The notes under the pieces are model-generated. The model saw only the letters and a program-made list of their open reading frames with translations, did not search any database and was not told the DNA's origin. DNA of 64,000 bases, taken from assembly GCF_030295405.1 (NCBI RefSeq), contig NZ_AP027080.1:2108001-2172000 (forward strand). Reading direction: 5' to 3'. A program made the position numbers and the translations under genes. This DNA comes from Mesoterricola silvestris. GTDB taxonomy: Bacteria; Acidobacteriota; Holophagae; Holophagales; Holophagaceae. This document shows positions 26,200 to 34,694 of this stretch, piece by piece; positions within the stretch are counted from its first letter, which is position 1, and every line of letters starts with the position of its first letter.

Positions 26200-27777
26200 C
26201 TATTGGGATGCGGTTTGGATTTCCAGGGTTGCGCAAAGGCCCCGGCCCGGTTCGGAGGCGAAGGTCAGCCCCCAGCCCTCCCGCTCCACGACCTTGATGA
26301 GCAGGCTGAGGCCCAGGCCCTGGCCCTCCTTGCGGAAGCCTTCCTTGCCCCTTTCCCGGATGCGCATGAAGGGGCGGCCCAGGGTGCGCATGTCCATGGC
26401 GTCCAGTCCGGGACCCTGGTCGCTCACCTTGATGAGGAAGCGCTTGCGCACCCGCGAGGTTTCCACGGTAACGGTCCCCGCGCCGTGGAACAGCGCGTTC
26501 TCCACCAGGGTGAAGAGGGCCGCCCGCAGGGAGGGCAGGGCGGCCTTGCCGGCCTGGTCCGTGCACTTCAGCACCAGGCGCCGGTTCTCCGCCTCGAAGG
26601 CGGGGGCCAGGTCCTCGGCCACGCCCTGCACCCATTGGGGGCTCACGGCCTGCTGGGGACCGGATTCCGCGGGGCCCTGGATGGCCATGAGGGCGTTCTC
26701 GATGATCGCCGACAGCCGGTCGGCTTCCTCGCCGATCTGGATCAATTGCGAATCCAGCTGGTCCGGGGGCAGGCGCCCCAGGCGCAGGGTGTCGCACCGG
26801 AACTTGAGGATGGCCAGGGGCGTCTTCAGGCTGTGGGTCATGGAGGCCATGCGGTCCGCGTCCAGGGTGGCCTTGCGCCGGGCCCGGGCCCGGAGCCAGA
26901 GGCCCAGCACCAGGGAAAGCCCCACCAGGAGGGCCAGGGCGGCGGCCAGGGCGAACTGCAGGCGCATCTGGAGCTGGATGGCCCTTCCCTCGGCCCGGAA
27001 CGGAATGACGGTGAAGGTCCATCCGGGGAATTCATTGCTGATGAGCTGCACCGAGAAGGCGGAATGGACCCCCCAGTACGGGTCCCCCTGGATGTGGGGC
27101 TCCGCGCCCCAGGGCTGGGGCTTGAGATCCTTGCGGGCCTCGTCGCCGTCCTTGAGCAGCACCACCCGGAAGCTGCGGGTGGGCCCGAAGTGGTTGCGCA
27201 GGAACTGCTCCACTTCCGGGCTGCCTTCCCGCCAGGCCTTGGCCACGGCCCACCGGTCCCCCTGCAGCACCACCTTGGGGCCGCTGCGCGCTTCCCCCGG
27301 CAGGATGTCCGCGGGCAGGGAGATGAATACCTGGTCTTTTTCCGCCCGGGAAAACCAGCCGTCCAGGATGGCGGCTTCGGGGGCTCCCTCCGCCCGGGTG
27401 AGGATGTCGTCCCGGCGGATCCATAGCGTCCGCGGAGCCGAACGGCTCCTCAGGGCCAGGACCAGGGGTTCGGCCTTGAGGAATTCCCGCACCACCGGTT
27501 CGTCCCCGCGGCTGAAGTCCGGCAGGCGGGGCAGGGTCATCCAGTCCTTCTCCACCCGGGAGATCTCGCTCATCCTCGGCTGCGTCCAGGCGTCGACCAC
27601 CTTGTCGGCCTTCATCTTCCGCCAGACGAAGGGGGCCACCACCAGCAGCACCACCATGGACACGGCCAGCAGGTCCAGGATCCGCAGCAGGCCCTTGCGC
27701 ACGAAGGTCCAACGGCCGGAATTCCGGTTGTCCTGTTCGCGGATGGGGCGAAAACGGGCGACGCGCCGAACCGTCAT
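26200..27777 (-). CDS. Membrane sensor histidine kinase
   Basis: A 525-residue sensor kinase with a transmembrane helix near residues 28-48 and a second at about 275-295. They flank a sensor domain of about 225 residues with no recognised family. The dimerisation helix has the acceptor H315 in MTHSLKTPL. The ATPase domain shows FTLVENALFHG, DQGPGLD and GQGLGLSL. HSLKTP replaces the common HELRTP. The ATG at 27777 follows GAGGG; an ATG at 27798 is an alternative. It is the upstream gene of the two-component pair and is divergent from the AspT-like transporter. Confidence 0.88.
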   Translation of the reverse strand: MTVRRVARFRPIREQDNRNSGRWTFVRKGLLRILDLLAVSMVVLLVVAPFVWRKMKADKVVDAWTQPRMSEISRVEKDWMTLPRLPDFSRGDEPVVREFLKAEPLVLALRSRSAPRTLWIRRDDILTRAEGAPEAAILDGWFSRAEKDQVFISLPADILPGEARSGPKVVLQGDRWAVAKAWREGSPEVEQFLRNHFGPTRSFRVVLLKDGDEARKDLKPQPWGAEPHIQGDPYWGVHSAFSVQLISNEFPGWTFTVIPFRAEGRAIQLQMRLQFALAAALALLVGLSLVLGLWLRARARRKATLDADRMASMTHSLKTPLAILKFRCDTLRLGRLPPDQLDSQLIQIGEEADRLSAIIENALMAIQGPAESGPQQAVSPQWVQGVAEDLAPAFEAENRRLVLKCTDQAGKAALPSLRAALFTLVENALFHGAGTVTVETSRVRKRFLIKVSDQGPGLDAMDMRTLGRPFMRIRERGKEGFRKEGQGLGLSLLIKVVEREGWGLTFASEPGRGLCATLEIQTASQ

Positions 27778-27824
27778 GAAACCCTCGGGATGAATCATCA
27801 AGCATAGCTGACTGCCATCCCGCT

Positions 27825-27838
27825 CGTCAGGTGTGACG
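27825..27838. promoter_or_regulatory. Possible operator in a divergent intergenic region
   Basis: CGTCAGGTGTGACG is an inverted repeat (CGTCA/TGACG) between the divergent kinase and transporter genes. On each strand a TGACG half-site stands upstream of a loose -10-like hexamer (TATGCT on the minus strand, TACGAT on the plus strand). It could be a binding site shared by both promoters, possibly for the neighbouring response regulator. The match is short and the call is tentative. Confidence 0.3.
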
Positions 27839-27960
27839 AACGACCAATGGAGCGGCGATACGATGGTCTCATAAGCGATTTCGGAATGGCCGCCGGGTGC
27901 TTCAGGCCCGTCCCGCCCTCCGCCTTTCCACGGCGTCCCCCGGACCCCGCAGGAGTAGCC

Positions 27961-29637
27961 ATGGCCTTCGTGACCCATCTGCTCGCCCACAACCCCCTGC
28001 TGATGCTCTTCGCGGTGGTGGCCCTGGGCTACCCCATCTCGAAGATCCGGGTGGCCGGGGCCTCCTTCGGCATCGCCAGCATCCTTTTCGCGGGCATCGC
28101 CCTGGGCGCCGTGGTGGTCACCCCCGGCCTGGACCCGGTGGTGAAGAAGGACATCTCCCGGGAGATGAAGCTCATCTACGAGCTGGGCCTGGCCATCTTC
28201 GTCTACGCCATGGGCCTGGCCATCGCCCACAGCTTCTGGGCCTCGTTCAGCAAGGAGGGCATCAAGAAGAACGCCGTCGTGGCGGTGGTGATGTTCACCA
28301 GCACGGCGCTGGTGGTGGTCCTGGCCAAGGCGCTGCGCTTCGACAGCCGCTACGCGGCGGGCCTGCTGGCGGGCTCGTTCACCAACATGCCCGCCCTGGC
28401 CGGCGTCATCGAGGCCCTCAAGCGCACCACCTCCGACGCCCTGGTCATCGCGCAGCCCACGGTGGCCAGCGCCATCGCCTACCCCATTGGCGTGCTGGTG
28501 CCCATGCTCAGCATTCCCCTGAGCCGGAGGATCTTCAAGGTGGACCTGGAGCGGGAGGCCGCCTCCCTCCACGGCTCCAGCGCCGGCTCCAGCCACCTGA
28601 AGGCCCGCACCATCGAGGTGGAGGCCCGGGCCGCGGGCCGCACCCACGTGGATCTCCGGGAACAGGCCAACTGCAAGGTGGTGTTCAACCGCCTCCGGCG
28701 GGGTGGGGAGTTCTTCCTGGCCCCGCTGGACGTGGCCCTGGAGGAGGGCGACCTGCTGGTGGTGGTGGGCACCCCCGAGGACGTGGAGCGCGCCCAGGCC
28801 TTCCTGGGCCGCAAATCGGACATCGCACTGCAGCACGACATCAGCGAGTACGACTCCACCCGGGTCTTCGTGAGCAACCACGATCTCATCGGGCGCCCCC
28901 TGCGGGACCTGCAGCTGCCCGAGAAGCACAACTGCATGGTCAGCCGCCTCCGCCGGGGCGACGTGTGGTTCGTGCCCGACGCCGACACCGTGCTGGAGCT
29001 GGGCGACCGCATCCGCGTGGCCACCGCCCGGGACAACATCGCGGCCGTGGAGGAGCTCTTCGGGGACAGCTACCGGGAGCTCTCCGAGGCCAGCTTCCTC
29101 ACCTTCGCCATGGGCATGGCCCTGGGCCTGGCCGTGGGCCAGATCCCCATCCCCCTGGGCCACGGCATCATCTTCAAGCTGGGCTTCGCCGGCGGGCCCC
29201 TGGTGGTGGGCCTCGCCCTGGGCCGCTTCCACAAGATGGGCCACTTCGTGTGGAACATCCCCTACAGCGCCAACCACACCATCCGCCAGTTCGGCCTGGT
29301 GCTCTTCGCCGCCGGCATCGGCGTGATCTCCGGGGAAGGCTTCCGCCAGATCCTGGCCCGCAACATCAGCTGGCTGCCCATCTTCATGGCCTCGGCCCTG
29401 ATGGTGGCCACCGTCGCCGACACCCTGGCCTACTGGCTCGGGCACAAGGTCTTCCGCATCCCCTTGAGCCTGCTCTTCGGCATCGTGGCGGGCACCCACA
29501 CCCAGCCGGTGGTGCTGGGCTACGCCACCCAGCAGTCCAAGAACGACCTGCCCAACGTGGGGTTCGCCGCGGTGTACCCCCTGGCGACGATCCTCAAGAT
29601 CGTGCTGGCCCAGGCGCTGCTGGCCATGGCGCTCTAG
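27961..29637 (+). CDS. AspT/YidE-type transporter with two TrkA-C domains
   Basis: A 558-residue inner-membrane protein of the aspartate:alanine exchanger superfamily. Six or so helices at the N terminus (1-190) are followed by two cytosolic TrkA-C regulatory domains (about 215-295 and 300-375) and a second helical block (about 385-558). Visible signatures are AGLLAGSFTNMPAL in the first half and the matching GIVAGTHTQPVVLGYA in the second, the paired repeats of this family. The ATG at 27961 follows GGAG. The transported anion or amino acid is not predictable. Dispersed repeat copy B starts two bases after its stop. Confidence 0.82.
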   Translation: MAFVTHLLAHNPLLMLFAVVALGYPISKIRVAGASFGIASILFAGIALGAVVVTPGLDPVVKKDISREMKLIYELGLAIFVYAMGLAIAHSFWASFSKEGIKKNAVVAVVMFTSTALVVVLAKALRFDSRYAAGLLAGSFTNMPALAGVIEALKRTTSDALVIAQPTVASAIAYPIGVLVPMLSIPLSRRIFKVDLEREAASLHGSSAGSSHLKARTIEVEARAAGRTHVDLREQANCKVVFNRLRRGGEFFLAPLDVALEEGDLLVVVGTPEDVERAQAFLGRKSDIALQHDISEYDSTRVFVSNHDLIGRPLRDLQLPEKHNCMVSRLRRGDVWFVPDADTVLELGDRIRVATARDNIAAVEELFGDSYRELSEASFLTFAMGMALGLAVGQIPIPLGHGIIFKLGFAGGPLVVGLALGRFHKMGHFVWNIPYSANHTIRQFGLVLFAAGIGVISGEGFRQILARNISWLPIFMASALMVATVADTLAYWLGHKVFRIPLSLLFGIVAGTHTQPVVLGYATQQSKNDLPNVGFAAVYPLATILKIVLAQALLAMAL

Positions 29638-29639
29638 GG

Positions 29640-29876
29640 TGTGTCGGCTGACTCCAGGTGGCTTGAAACCGTGATGAAGGGGCTCTTCCAGGTTGAGCGG
29701 ATCCCAGTTCATCCCATCCATCGGCGTTCATCCCGGTTTCCCGCAGGGCCTACGCAGAAGTGGGTCGAAGCGCAAGTTACTCGACGTCCAAGACCCGAAG
29801 GTGGCGGCAACTCCCAGCGAAGTTCAAACGGGGATTAACAGGATCCAGGGGAAAGATCAGGATAAAGAACGTCAGG
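29640..29876 (+). repeat. Dispersed ~235-bp repeat, copy B
   Basis: This is nearly collinear with the reverse complement of 129-364. It starts GTGTCGGCTGACTCCAGG and ends CAGGATAAAGAACGTCAGG. The CATCGGCGTTCATCC intron target at 29719-29733 is intact and uninterrupted. About 50 bases further on, at 29925-29939, an inverted copy of the element's left end (GGGTTTGCCGACAC) appears, so the whole block is bounded by inverted termini. No gene is supported from 29638 to 29915. Confidence 0.85.
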
Positions 29877-29915
29877 TCAAGGCTGGAGCCAGATCACCGA
29901 GAACAACCTATCGAT

Positions 29916-31034
29916 TCAAGATCTAGGGTTTGCCGACACTCCCTCGTCGAGGATCGTCCGCAGCGCCGCAAGCCCCGCCCCGGTGAGCGGTGTGCCCGGG
30001 GCGTCCAGGGCCGCGCGGAGCTTCTGGTCGCGCCGGCCCATGGGCAGCTCCGGCAGGCGCTCCCCGGGGACCCATTCCAGCCCCTGGGCCCCGGGGGCCG
30101 AGGCCATGCGCGCCACGATGGGGCGGACCGTCTCGCGGCGGTGGGAGTAGACCTGGACCCACCCCGGCAGCTCCCGGGCTTCCAGGCCGTAGCCCGAGGC
30201 CGCTTCCGCGGCGCCTTCCAGCTCCGGCGCGGCCTCCGCCCGGGGCCAGCTCCAGAGGCCCGCCAGCAGGCCCCGGGAGGCCGGTGGGCACAGCAGCCAG
30301 CCCCGGGGGGACCGGATGGCCGCCAGGTGGATCTCGGCCTCGGTGACCTTCGCGCGGGGCTGGACCGGGGGGATGCGTTCCTGGAGGCCCCGGGCGCGGG
30401 CCGCGCAGGCCCCCAGGAGGGGGCAGGAGGCGCAGCGCGGCACCGGGGTGCACACGGTCGCCCCCAGTTCCATCACGGCCTGGGTGAGCCGCGAGGGGCC
30501 GTGGGCGGCCAGGGCCGGGGCGAGCCAGTCCCGGAGGGCGGCGGCGTGGCGGCGGGGATCGCCCTCCAGGGCGAGTACCCGCGCCGCCACCCGGAAGGCG
30601 TTGCCGTCCAGGGCGGGGGTGGGCAGCTGGAAGGCCTGGGCGGCCACGGCGGCCGCGGTGTAGGGGCCCAGGCCCGGCAGTTCCAGGAGGCCTTCGAGGG
30701 TGCGCGGGAAGCCGGCCCCGGCGATGGCCCGGGCCGCGGCCTGGAGGTTGCGGGCCCGGCGGTAGTAGCCGAGGCCCGCCCAGAGGCCGTGCACCTCGTC
30801 CTCCGTGGCCGCGGCCAGGGCCTCGGCGTCCGGGAAGCGCTCCATCCACCGCGTGAAGTACGGGATCACCGTGGCCACCTGGGTCTGCTGCAGCATGATC
30901 TCCGACACCAGCACGGCGTAGGGGTCGGGGTGGGGCGCATCCAGGTCCCCGGCCCGCCAGGGCATGGGCCGGCGCCGGGCGTCGAACCAGGGCGCGAGGG
31001 GAGCGAGGAGGGCGGTGGCCGGGGCGAAGGGCAT
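29916..31034 (-). CDS. mutY: A/G-specific adenine DNA glycosylase
   Basis: A 372-residue base-excision repair enzyme that removes adenine opposite 8-oxoguanine. The helix-hairpin-helix and catalytic region has LQQTQVATVIPYF with the catalytic glutamate in the preceding SEIM, GLGYYRRARNL, and LPGLGPYTAAAV with the catalytic aspartate in ALDGNAFRV. The four iron-sulfur cysteines are in CTPVPRCASCPLLGAC. A Nudix-like C-terminal domain (about 240-345) recognises 8-oxoguanine. The last seven codons and the stop fall in the inverted terminal sequence of repeat copy B, so the original C terminus has probably been replaced. Confidence 0.93.
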   Translation of the reverse strand: MPFAPATALLAPLAPWFDARRRPMPWRAGDLDAPHPDPYAVLVSEIMLQQTQVATVIPYFTRWMERFPDAEALAAATEDEVHGLWAGLGYYRRARNLQAAARAIAGAGFPRTLEGLLELPGLGPYTAAAVAAQAFQLPTPALDGNAFRVAARVLALEGDPRRHAAALRDWLAPALAAHGPSRLTQAVMELGATVCTPVPRCASCPLLGACAARARGLQERIPPVQPRAKVTEAEIHLAAIRSPRGWLLCPPASRGLLAGLWSWPRAEAAPELEGAAEAASGYGLEARELPGWVQVYSHRRETVRPIVARMASAPGAQGLEWVPGERLPELPMGRRDQKLRAALDAPGTPLTGAGLAALRTILDEGVSANPRS

Positions 31035-31043
31035 CCCCCAGCA

Positions 31044-31073
31044 TAAAAAAAAAGCGCTCCGGGGGAGCGCTTA
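31044..31073 (-). terminator. Intrinsic terminator after tRNA-Leu
   Basis: On the minus strand AGCGCTCC and GGAGCGCT form an eight-base stem with a short C-rich loop, followed directly by a run of nine or more T residues. It starts six bases after the tRNA 3' end, a textbook position for ending the secG/tRNA transcript. mutY then begins 10 bases further on. Confidence 0.88.
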
Positions 31074-31079
31074 ATTTCT

Positions 31080-31165
31080 TGGTGCCCGCGAGCGGACTCG
31101 AACCGCTACGGCTTGTGGCCACCACCCCCTCAAGATGGCGTGTCTACCAATTTCACCACGCGGGC
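31080..31165 (-). tRNA. tRNA-Leu (anticodon GAG)
   Basis: An 86-nt leucine tRNA with encoded CCA. The acceptor stem GCCCGCG pairs with CGCGGGC, followed by discriminator A and CCA. The D-loop (TGGTGAAATTGGTAGACAC) and T-arm (GCGGTTCGAGTCCGC) are canonical. The anticodon stem CCATC/GGTGG encloses TTGAGGG, giving GAG at positions 34-36, which reads CUC and CUU codons. The long variable arm expected of class II tRNAs is present. It lies just downstream of secG, the same order as secG-leuU in Escherichia coli. Confidence 0.95.
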
Positions 31166-31206
31166 AGAACACTAAGGATGCCACGGGTTGCGGCATCCGT
31201 CAATCA

Positions 31207-31545
31207 TCACTTTTTGTCGGGGGCCGCCGGGATCGCGGGCATGGGAACCACGGGGGCGGGCTTGGCGGGCGCGGTCTTCACGGCCGCGGCGCGGTCCAGC
31301 ACCGAACGGTTCGCCTTCACGACCAGCACTTCGATCACCAGGGAGGTGACCATGAAGCCCGCCGCGAGGTAGTAGGTGAACTTGGCCAGGAAGGGCGCGG
31401 CGCCCCGGGCTCCGAAGGCGGAATTCGCCCCGCCCCCGCCGAAGGTGGCACCCAGCCCGCCGCCCTTGGAACCGGGCTGGAGCAGGATGACTCCGATGAG
31501 CAGCAGGCTCACGATCACGTGCAAAGTCAACAGCAATCCGTTCAT
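31207..31545 (-). CDS. secG: Preprotein translocase subunit SecG
   Basis: A 112-residue subunit of the SecYEG channel. Two transmembrane helices (about 3-23 and 55-75) flank the conserved cytoplasmic loop LLQPGSKGGGLGATFGGG and FLAKFTYYLA. The C-terminal tail is an Ala/Pro/Lys-rich extension (KTAPAKPAPVVPMPAIPAAP) that is longer than in short SecG proteins. It precedes tRNA-Leu(GAG) on the same strand with 41 bases between, so the tRNA may be processed from the same transcript. Confidence 0.92.
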   Translation of the reverse strand: MNGLLLTLHVIVSLLLIGVILLQPGSKGGGLGATFGGGGANSAFGARGAAPFLAKFTYYLAAGFMVTSLVIEVLVVKANRSVLDRAAAVKTAPAKPAPVVPMPAIPAAPDKK

Positions 31546-31569
31546 GGGTACTCCGAACCCCCAAGCTTA

Positions 31570-33102
31570 TCAGGAACCGGGGGCCGGGTCACGCTCAAGC
31601 CATCGACGGATCGTGTCTTCGCCCACCCCCAGCTTCACCAGGTGCTCCGTTGCCATCTTCAAGCTCTGGCCCTCGTCCCTGCAGATGAGGAGGCGGCGCT
31701 TCCAGGCCTCCATGGCCCGGTCGTGCAGGTCGGTCTCGCCGGCCTGCATGCGCTTCTCCAGGAGGAAGCCCAGGTTGTTGGCGGCCTTGCGGTGCATGGG
31801 GAAGAGGCCCAGGGCGTGCTCGTAGGCCTCCGTGGCCTCCCGGGCCTTGCCGGCCACCTCCAGGGCCACCCCCCGGGCGTTCCACACGTCCGGATCCTCG
31901 GGGGCCAGTTCCATGGCCAGGCGCACCATGGCCAGCTGGTCCTCGGCGCGCTGGAGGTTCCGGTAGCATTCCGAAAGGCCCAGGTAGGCGCTGTATTCGC
32001 CGGGATCGGCCTCCAGGGCGGCCAGGAAGAGGCCCTCGGCCTCCTGGGGCAGGTTCAGGTGCAGGTGCGCGTAGCCGGTCTGCACCAGCAGGTCGGCGGC
32101 GCCGGGGCGCCGGGCCAGGGCCTCCTGGTAGCAGCGCAGGGCCTCGTCCCAGTGGCATTCCGCCCGGGCCATGTCGCCCAGGGCCGCCCAGGGATCCGCG
32201 GAGCCCGGGTCCGTCTCGGAGGCCAGGGAGAAGTAGCAGGTGGCGCCCTCCGGGTCGCCCAGGTCCCGCCGGATCTCGCCCAGCATGGAGTAGGCCTCGG
32301 ACAGCACCTCGGTGGGGGCGGTCATGGAGGTGAGCTGGTGCAGCTCGCCCTGGGCCAGCTCCATGTGGCCCTGCTCGGAGAAGAGCTCGGACAGGATGAA
32401 GTAGCTGGCGGGTTCCCGGGGCTGGATGCAGCGGGCCCGGTGGATGCACCGGAGGCCTTCCTCCAGGTCCCCCCGCTTGAGGAGCAGCTCGCCCAGGCTG
32501 TGCCAGCCCCAGAAGTAGTCGGGGTCCTGTTCCAGGGCGGCCATGAACTGCACTTCGGCGGACTTGGAGTCCCCCAGGTCCATGCAGGTGATGCCCAGGA
32601 GCCGCAGGGAGCGGGGATCCCGGGGCTGGAGGCTGAGGGCCTTCAGGAGCCAGGTCTTGGCCTCCTGGGGACTTTCCCGCTGGATGAAAAGGAGCCCCAT
32701 GAGCTCCAGGGCCTTGGGGTCGGCGCCGTTGGCCGATAGTGCCTGGCGCAGGAGGATCTCGGCGTCGTCGGAGCGCTGCTGCAGGGTGCGCACGAAGCCC
32801 ATGTTGCGCAGCACCGCGGGGTCCTGGGGGTGTTCGGCGCGCAGCGTCGCCAGCTGCGCGTAGAGCTCATCCAGGTCCTCCAGGGTGCCGTGGTCGCCCT
32901 GGGCCATGATGCGCTCGAACCAGAGGTCGCCGTCGCCCCGGTCCAGGGCCAGGGCCTTGTCCAGGACCGCCTGGGCCTCCTCGTGGAGGCTCCGCCCGTT
33001 GAGGGCGCGGCCATAGCTCAGGCTGCCGGCGAGGGATTTGCCGTCTTCCTGGCGGAGTTGGTGAATGTCGGGGTCCAGCAGCCGGAGCCATTGACGGGGC
33101 AT
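31570..33102 (-). CDS. TPR-repeat protein, unknown partner
   Basis: A 510-residue soluble protein built of tandem tetratricopeptide repeats from about residue 40 to 470. Examples are AVLRNMGFVRTLQQRSDDAEILLRQAL, YFWGWHSLGELLLKRGDLEEGLRCI and DVWNARGVALEVAGKAREATEAYEHAL, each quoted here only to show the W/L/G/Y/A pattern over fragments. No signal peptide or enzymatic domain is seen. TPR proteins act as scaffolds. It lies 18 bases downstream of the dehydrogenase on the same strand and 24 bases before secG. Confidence 0.85.
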   Translation of the reverse strand: MPRQWLRLLDPDIHQLRQEDGKSLAGSLSYGRALNGRSLHEEAQAVLDKALALDRGDGDLWFERIMAQGDHGTLEDLDELYAQLATLRAEHPQDPAVLRNMGFVRTLQQRSDDAEILLRQALSANGADPKALELMGLLFIQRESPQEAKTWLLKALSLQPRDPRSLRLLGITCMDLGDSKSAEVQFMAALEQDPDYFWGWHSLGELLLKRGDLEEGLRCIHRARCIQPREPASYFILSELFSEQGHMELAQGELHQLTSMTAPTEVLSEAYSMLGEIRRDLGDPEGATCYFSLASETDPGSADPWAALGDMARAECHWDEALRCYQEALARRPGAADLLVQTGYAHLHLNLPQEAEGLFLAALEADPGEYSAYLGLSECYRNLQRAEDQLAMVRLAMELAPEDPDVWNARGVALEVAGKAREATEAYEHALGLFPMHRKAANNLGFLLEKRMQAGETDLHDRAMEAWKRRLLICRDEGQSLKMATEHLVKLGVGEDTIRRWLERDPAPGS

Positions 33103-33120
33103 AGCAAACCTCCAGCGGAA

Positions 33121-34059
33121 TCACCCAAGCTTACCCCCCAGGGTCGCGGCGATGCCATCGCAAAGAACCCGTGACATGGCCTCCCGGGTGTCCTGGGTGG
33201 CACTTCCCAGGTGTGGTAAAAGCACGGTCCGGGGGGCCTTCAGCCATGCGGGGTTGATATTGGGCTCGTCCTCGTACACATCCAGGCCCGCCCCGCCCAG
33301 GAGGCCCTGGTGGAGCATCTGGATGGCCGCATCCTCGTCCAGGATGCCCCCGCGGGCGGTGTTGATGAGGAAGGCGCCCGGGGGCAGCAACTGGAGGATG
33401 GGGCGGGTGAGGAGCCCCCGGGTCTCGGCCGTGAGGGGGCAGTGGACGCTCAGGACCGCGGCCCGGGGCAGCAGGTCCGCCAGGGGCAGGCGCCGGGCGA
33501 TCCCCGCGCCGAAATCCACGGGAGTGCCCCTGTTCTCGCGGTCCCAGAAGACCGGCTTCATGCCGAGGGCCCAGACCCTGCGGGCGAAGGCCTTGCCCAC
33601 CCCCCCGGTGCCCAGGATGGCGCACACCTTGCCGGCCACCCCGGTGCCCAGCACCTGGTCCATGGCCCAGCCCTTCCAGGTGCCCGAGCGCACCAGGGCC
33701 TCGCCCTCCTTGAGGCGGCGGGTGAGGGCCAGGAGCAGGGTGAGGGCGAGGTCCGCGGTGGCGTCCGTGAGCACGGCGGCGGTGTCCACGATGGCGATGC
33801 CCCGCCGGGCGCAGGCCTCCACCGGCAGGTGGCCCACCCCGGCCGAACAGGTGCCGATGACCTTCAGCTTGGGGGCGTAGTCCAGGTCGGCTTCCGACAG
33901 GGCCTCCGAGGGCAGGCCCACCAGGGCCTCGGCGTTGGCCAGGCTCATCTTCCAGGCGATGGACCGGAACGGGGCGATGGACAGTTCCGGGAACCGCGCC
34001 CCCAGCCGCTGGAGGGAAGGACCCACCAGCGCGGAGGTGGAGAGGATCCGCACGGTCAC
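33121..34059 (-). CDS. D-2-hydroxyacid dehydrogenase
   Basis: A 312-residue NAD(P)-dependent oxidoreductase of the D-isomer-specific 2-hydroxyacid dehydrogenase family. The nucleotide-binding turn is AILGTGGVGKAFARRV, followed by INTARGGILDED, GLDVYEDEP and the catalytic histidine in LLPHLGSAT. The N-terminal CSAGVGHLP fits the glyoxylate/hydroxypyruvate reductase group, but 3-phosphoglycerate or other 2-ketoacid substrates are not excluded. The GTG start overlaps the ruvA stop in GTGA. Confidence 0.88.
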   Translation of the reverse strand: MTVRILSTSALVGPSLQRLGARFPELSIAPFRSIAWKMSLANAEALVGLPSEALSEADLDYAPKLKVIGTCSAGVGHLPVEACARRGIAIVDTAAVLTDATADLALTLLLALTRRLKEGEALVRSGTWKGWAMDQVLGTGVAGKVCAILGTGGVGKAFARRVWALGMKPVFWDRENRGTPVDFGAGIARRLPLADLLPRAAVLSVHCPLTAETRGLLTRPILQLLPPGAFLINTARGGILDEDAAIQMLHQGLLGGAGLDVYEDEPNINPAWLKAPRTVLLPHLGSATQDTREAMSRVLCDGIAATLGGKLG

Positions 34060-34646
34060 CGCTGGAGCCCCTTCAGGGCCAGGCGCAGGGCCTCGGGCAG
34101 GGGGGGCCTTTCGGCGGCGAGGTCCTTGACGATGGGAAGGACCGCGTCCTCCCGGAACCCCAGGTTGGTGAGGGCCGAGACCAGGTCGGATTCCCAGGCG
34201 TCCCGGGGGGCTCCGCCCCCGGCCAGCCCGTCCAGGCCGCCCATGCCGCCCAGTTTCTCGGAGAGCTCGAAGCAGAGCTTCTCGGCGGTCTTCTTTCCCA
34301 CGCCCGGGATGCGGGTGAGGGCCTTGACGTCCCGCCCCCGGATGGACTGGACCAGGTCCGCCAGGGGCAGGGCGCCCAGGGCCGCGAGGGCGAGCTTGGG
34401 ACCCACGCCGTCCACCTTCACCAGCAGGCGGTACAGCTGCTTCTCCTCCCGGGTCGCGAAGCCCAGGAGGCTCAGGTCGTTCTCCCGGAGCAGGGTCTCC
34501 ACGTGGAGGATGGCCTCCTGTCCCTCTTCCGGCAGGAGGCCGAAGGTCCCCAGGGAAATGGAGCAGAGGTAGCCCACGCCCCCGCACTCGACCATGGCGG
34601 TGTTCAGGCTCTTCTGGATGAGGATTCCCCGCAGTCGTCCGATCAT
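34056..34646 (-). CDS. ruvA: Holliday junction branch migration protein RuvA
   Basis: A 196-residue RuvA. An N-terminal OB fold (1-63: MIGRLRGILIQKS, GVGYLCSIS, FATREEKQLYRLL) is followed by the helix-hairpin-helix domain II (LVKVDGVGPKLALAAL; LTRIPGVGKKTAEKLCFEL) and the C-terminal domain III (about 150-196: DLVSALTNLGF) that contacts RuvB. ruvB and ruvC are not in the window. It is translationally coupled to the downstream dehydrogenase by GTGA and is divergent from purD. Confidence 0.95.
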   Translation of the reverse strand: MIGRLRGILIQKSLNTAMVECGGVGYLCSISLGTFGLLPEEGQEAILHVETLLRENDLSLLGFATREEKQLYRLLVKVDGVGPKLALAALGALPLADLVQSIRGRDVKALTRIPGVGKKTAEKLCFELSEKLGGMGGLDGLAGGGAPRDAWESDLVSALTNLGFREDAVLPIVKDLAAERPPLPEALRLALKGLQR

Positions 34647-34694
34647 GCCCCTAGGATAGCCCAGTCGAAGTAGGATTCTTGAAAGGGGTGAAGT

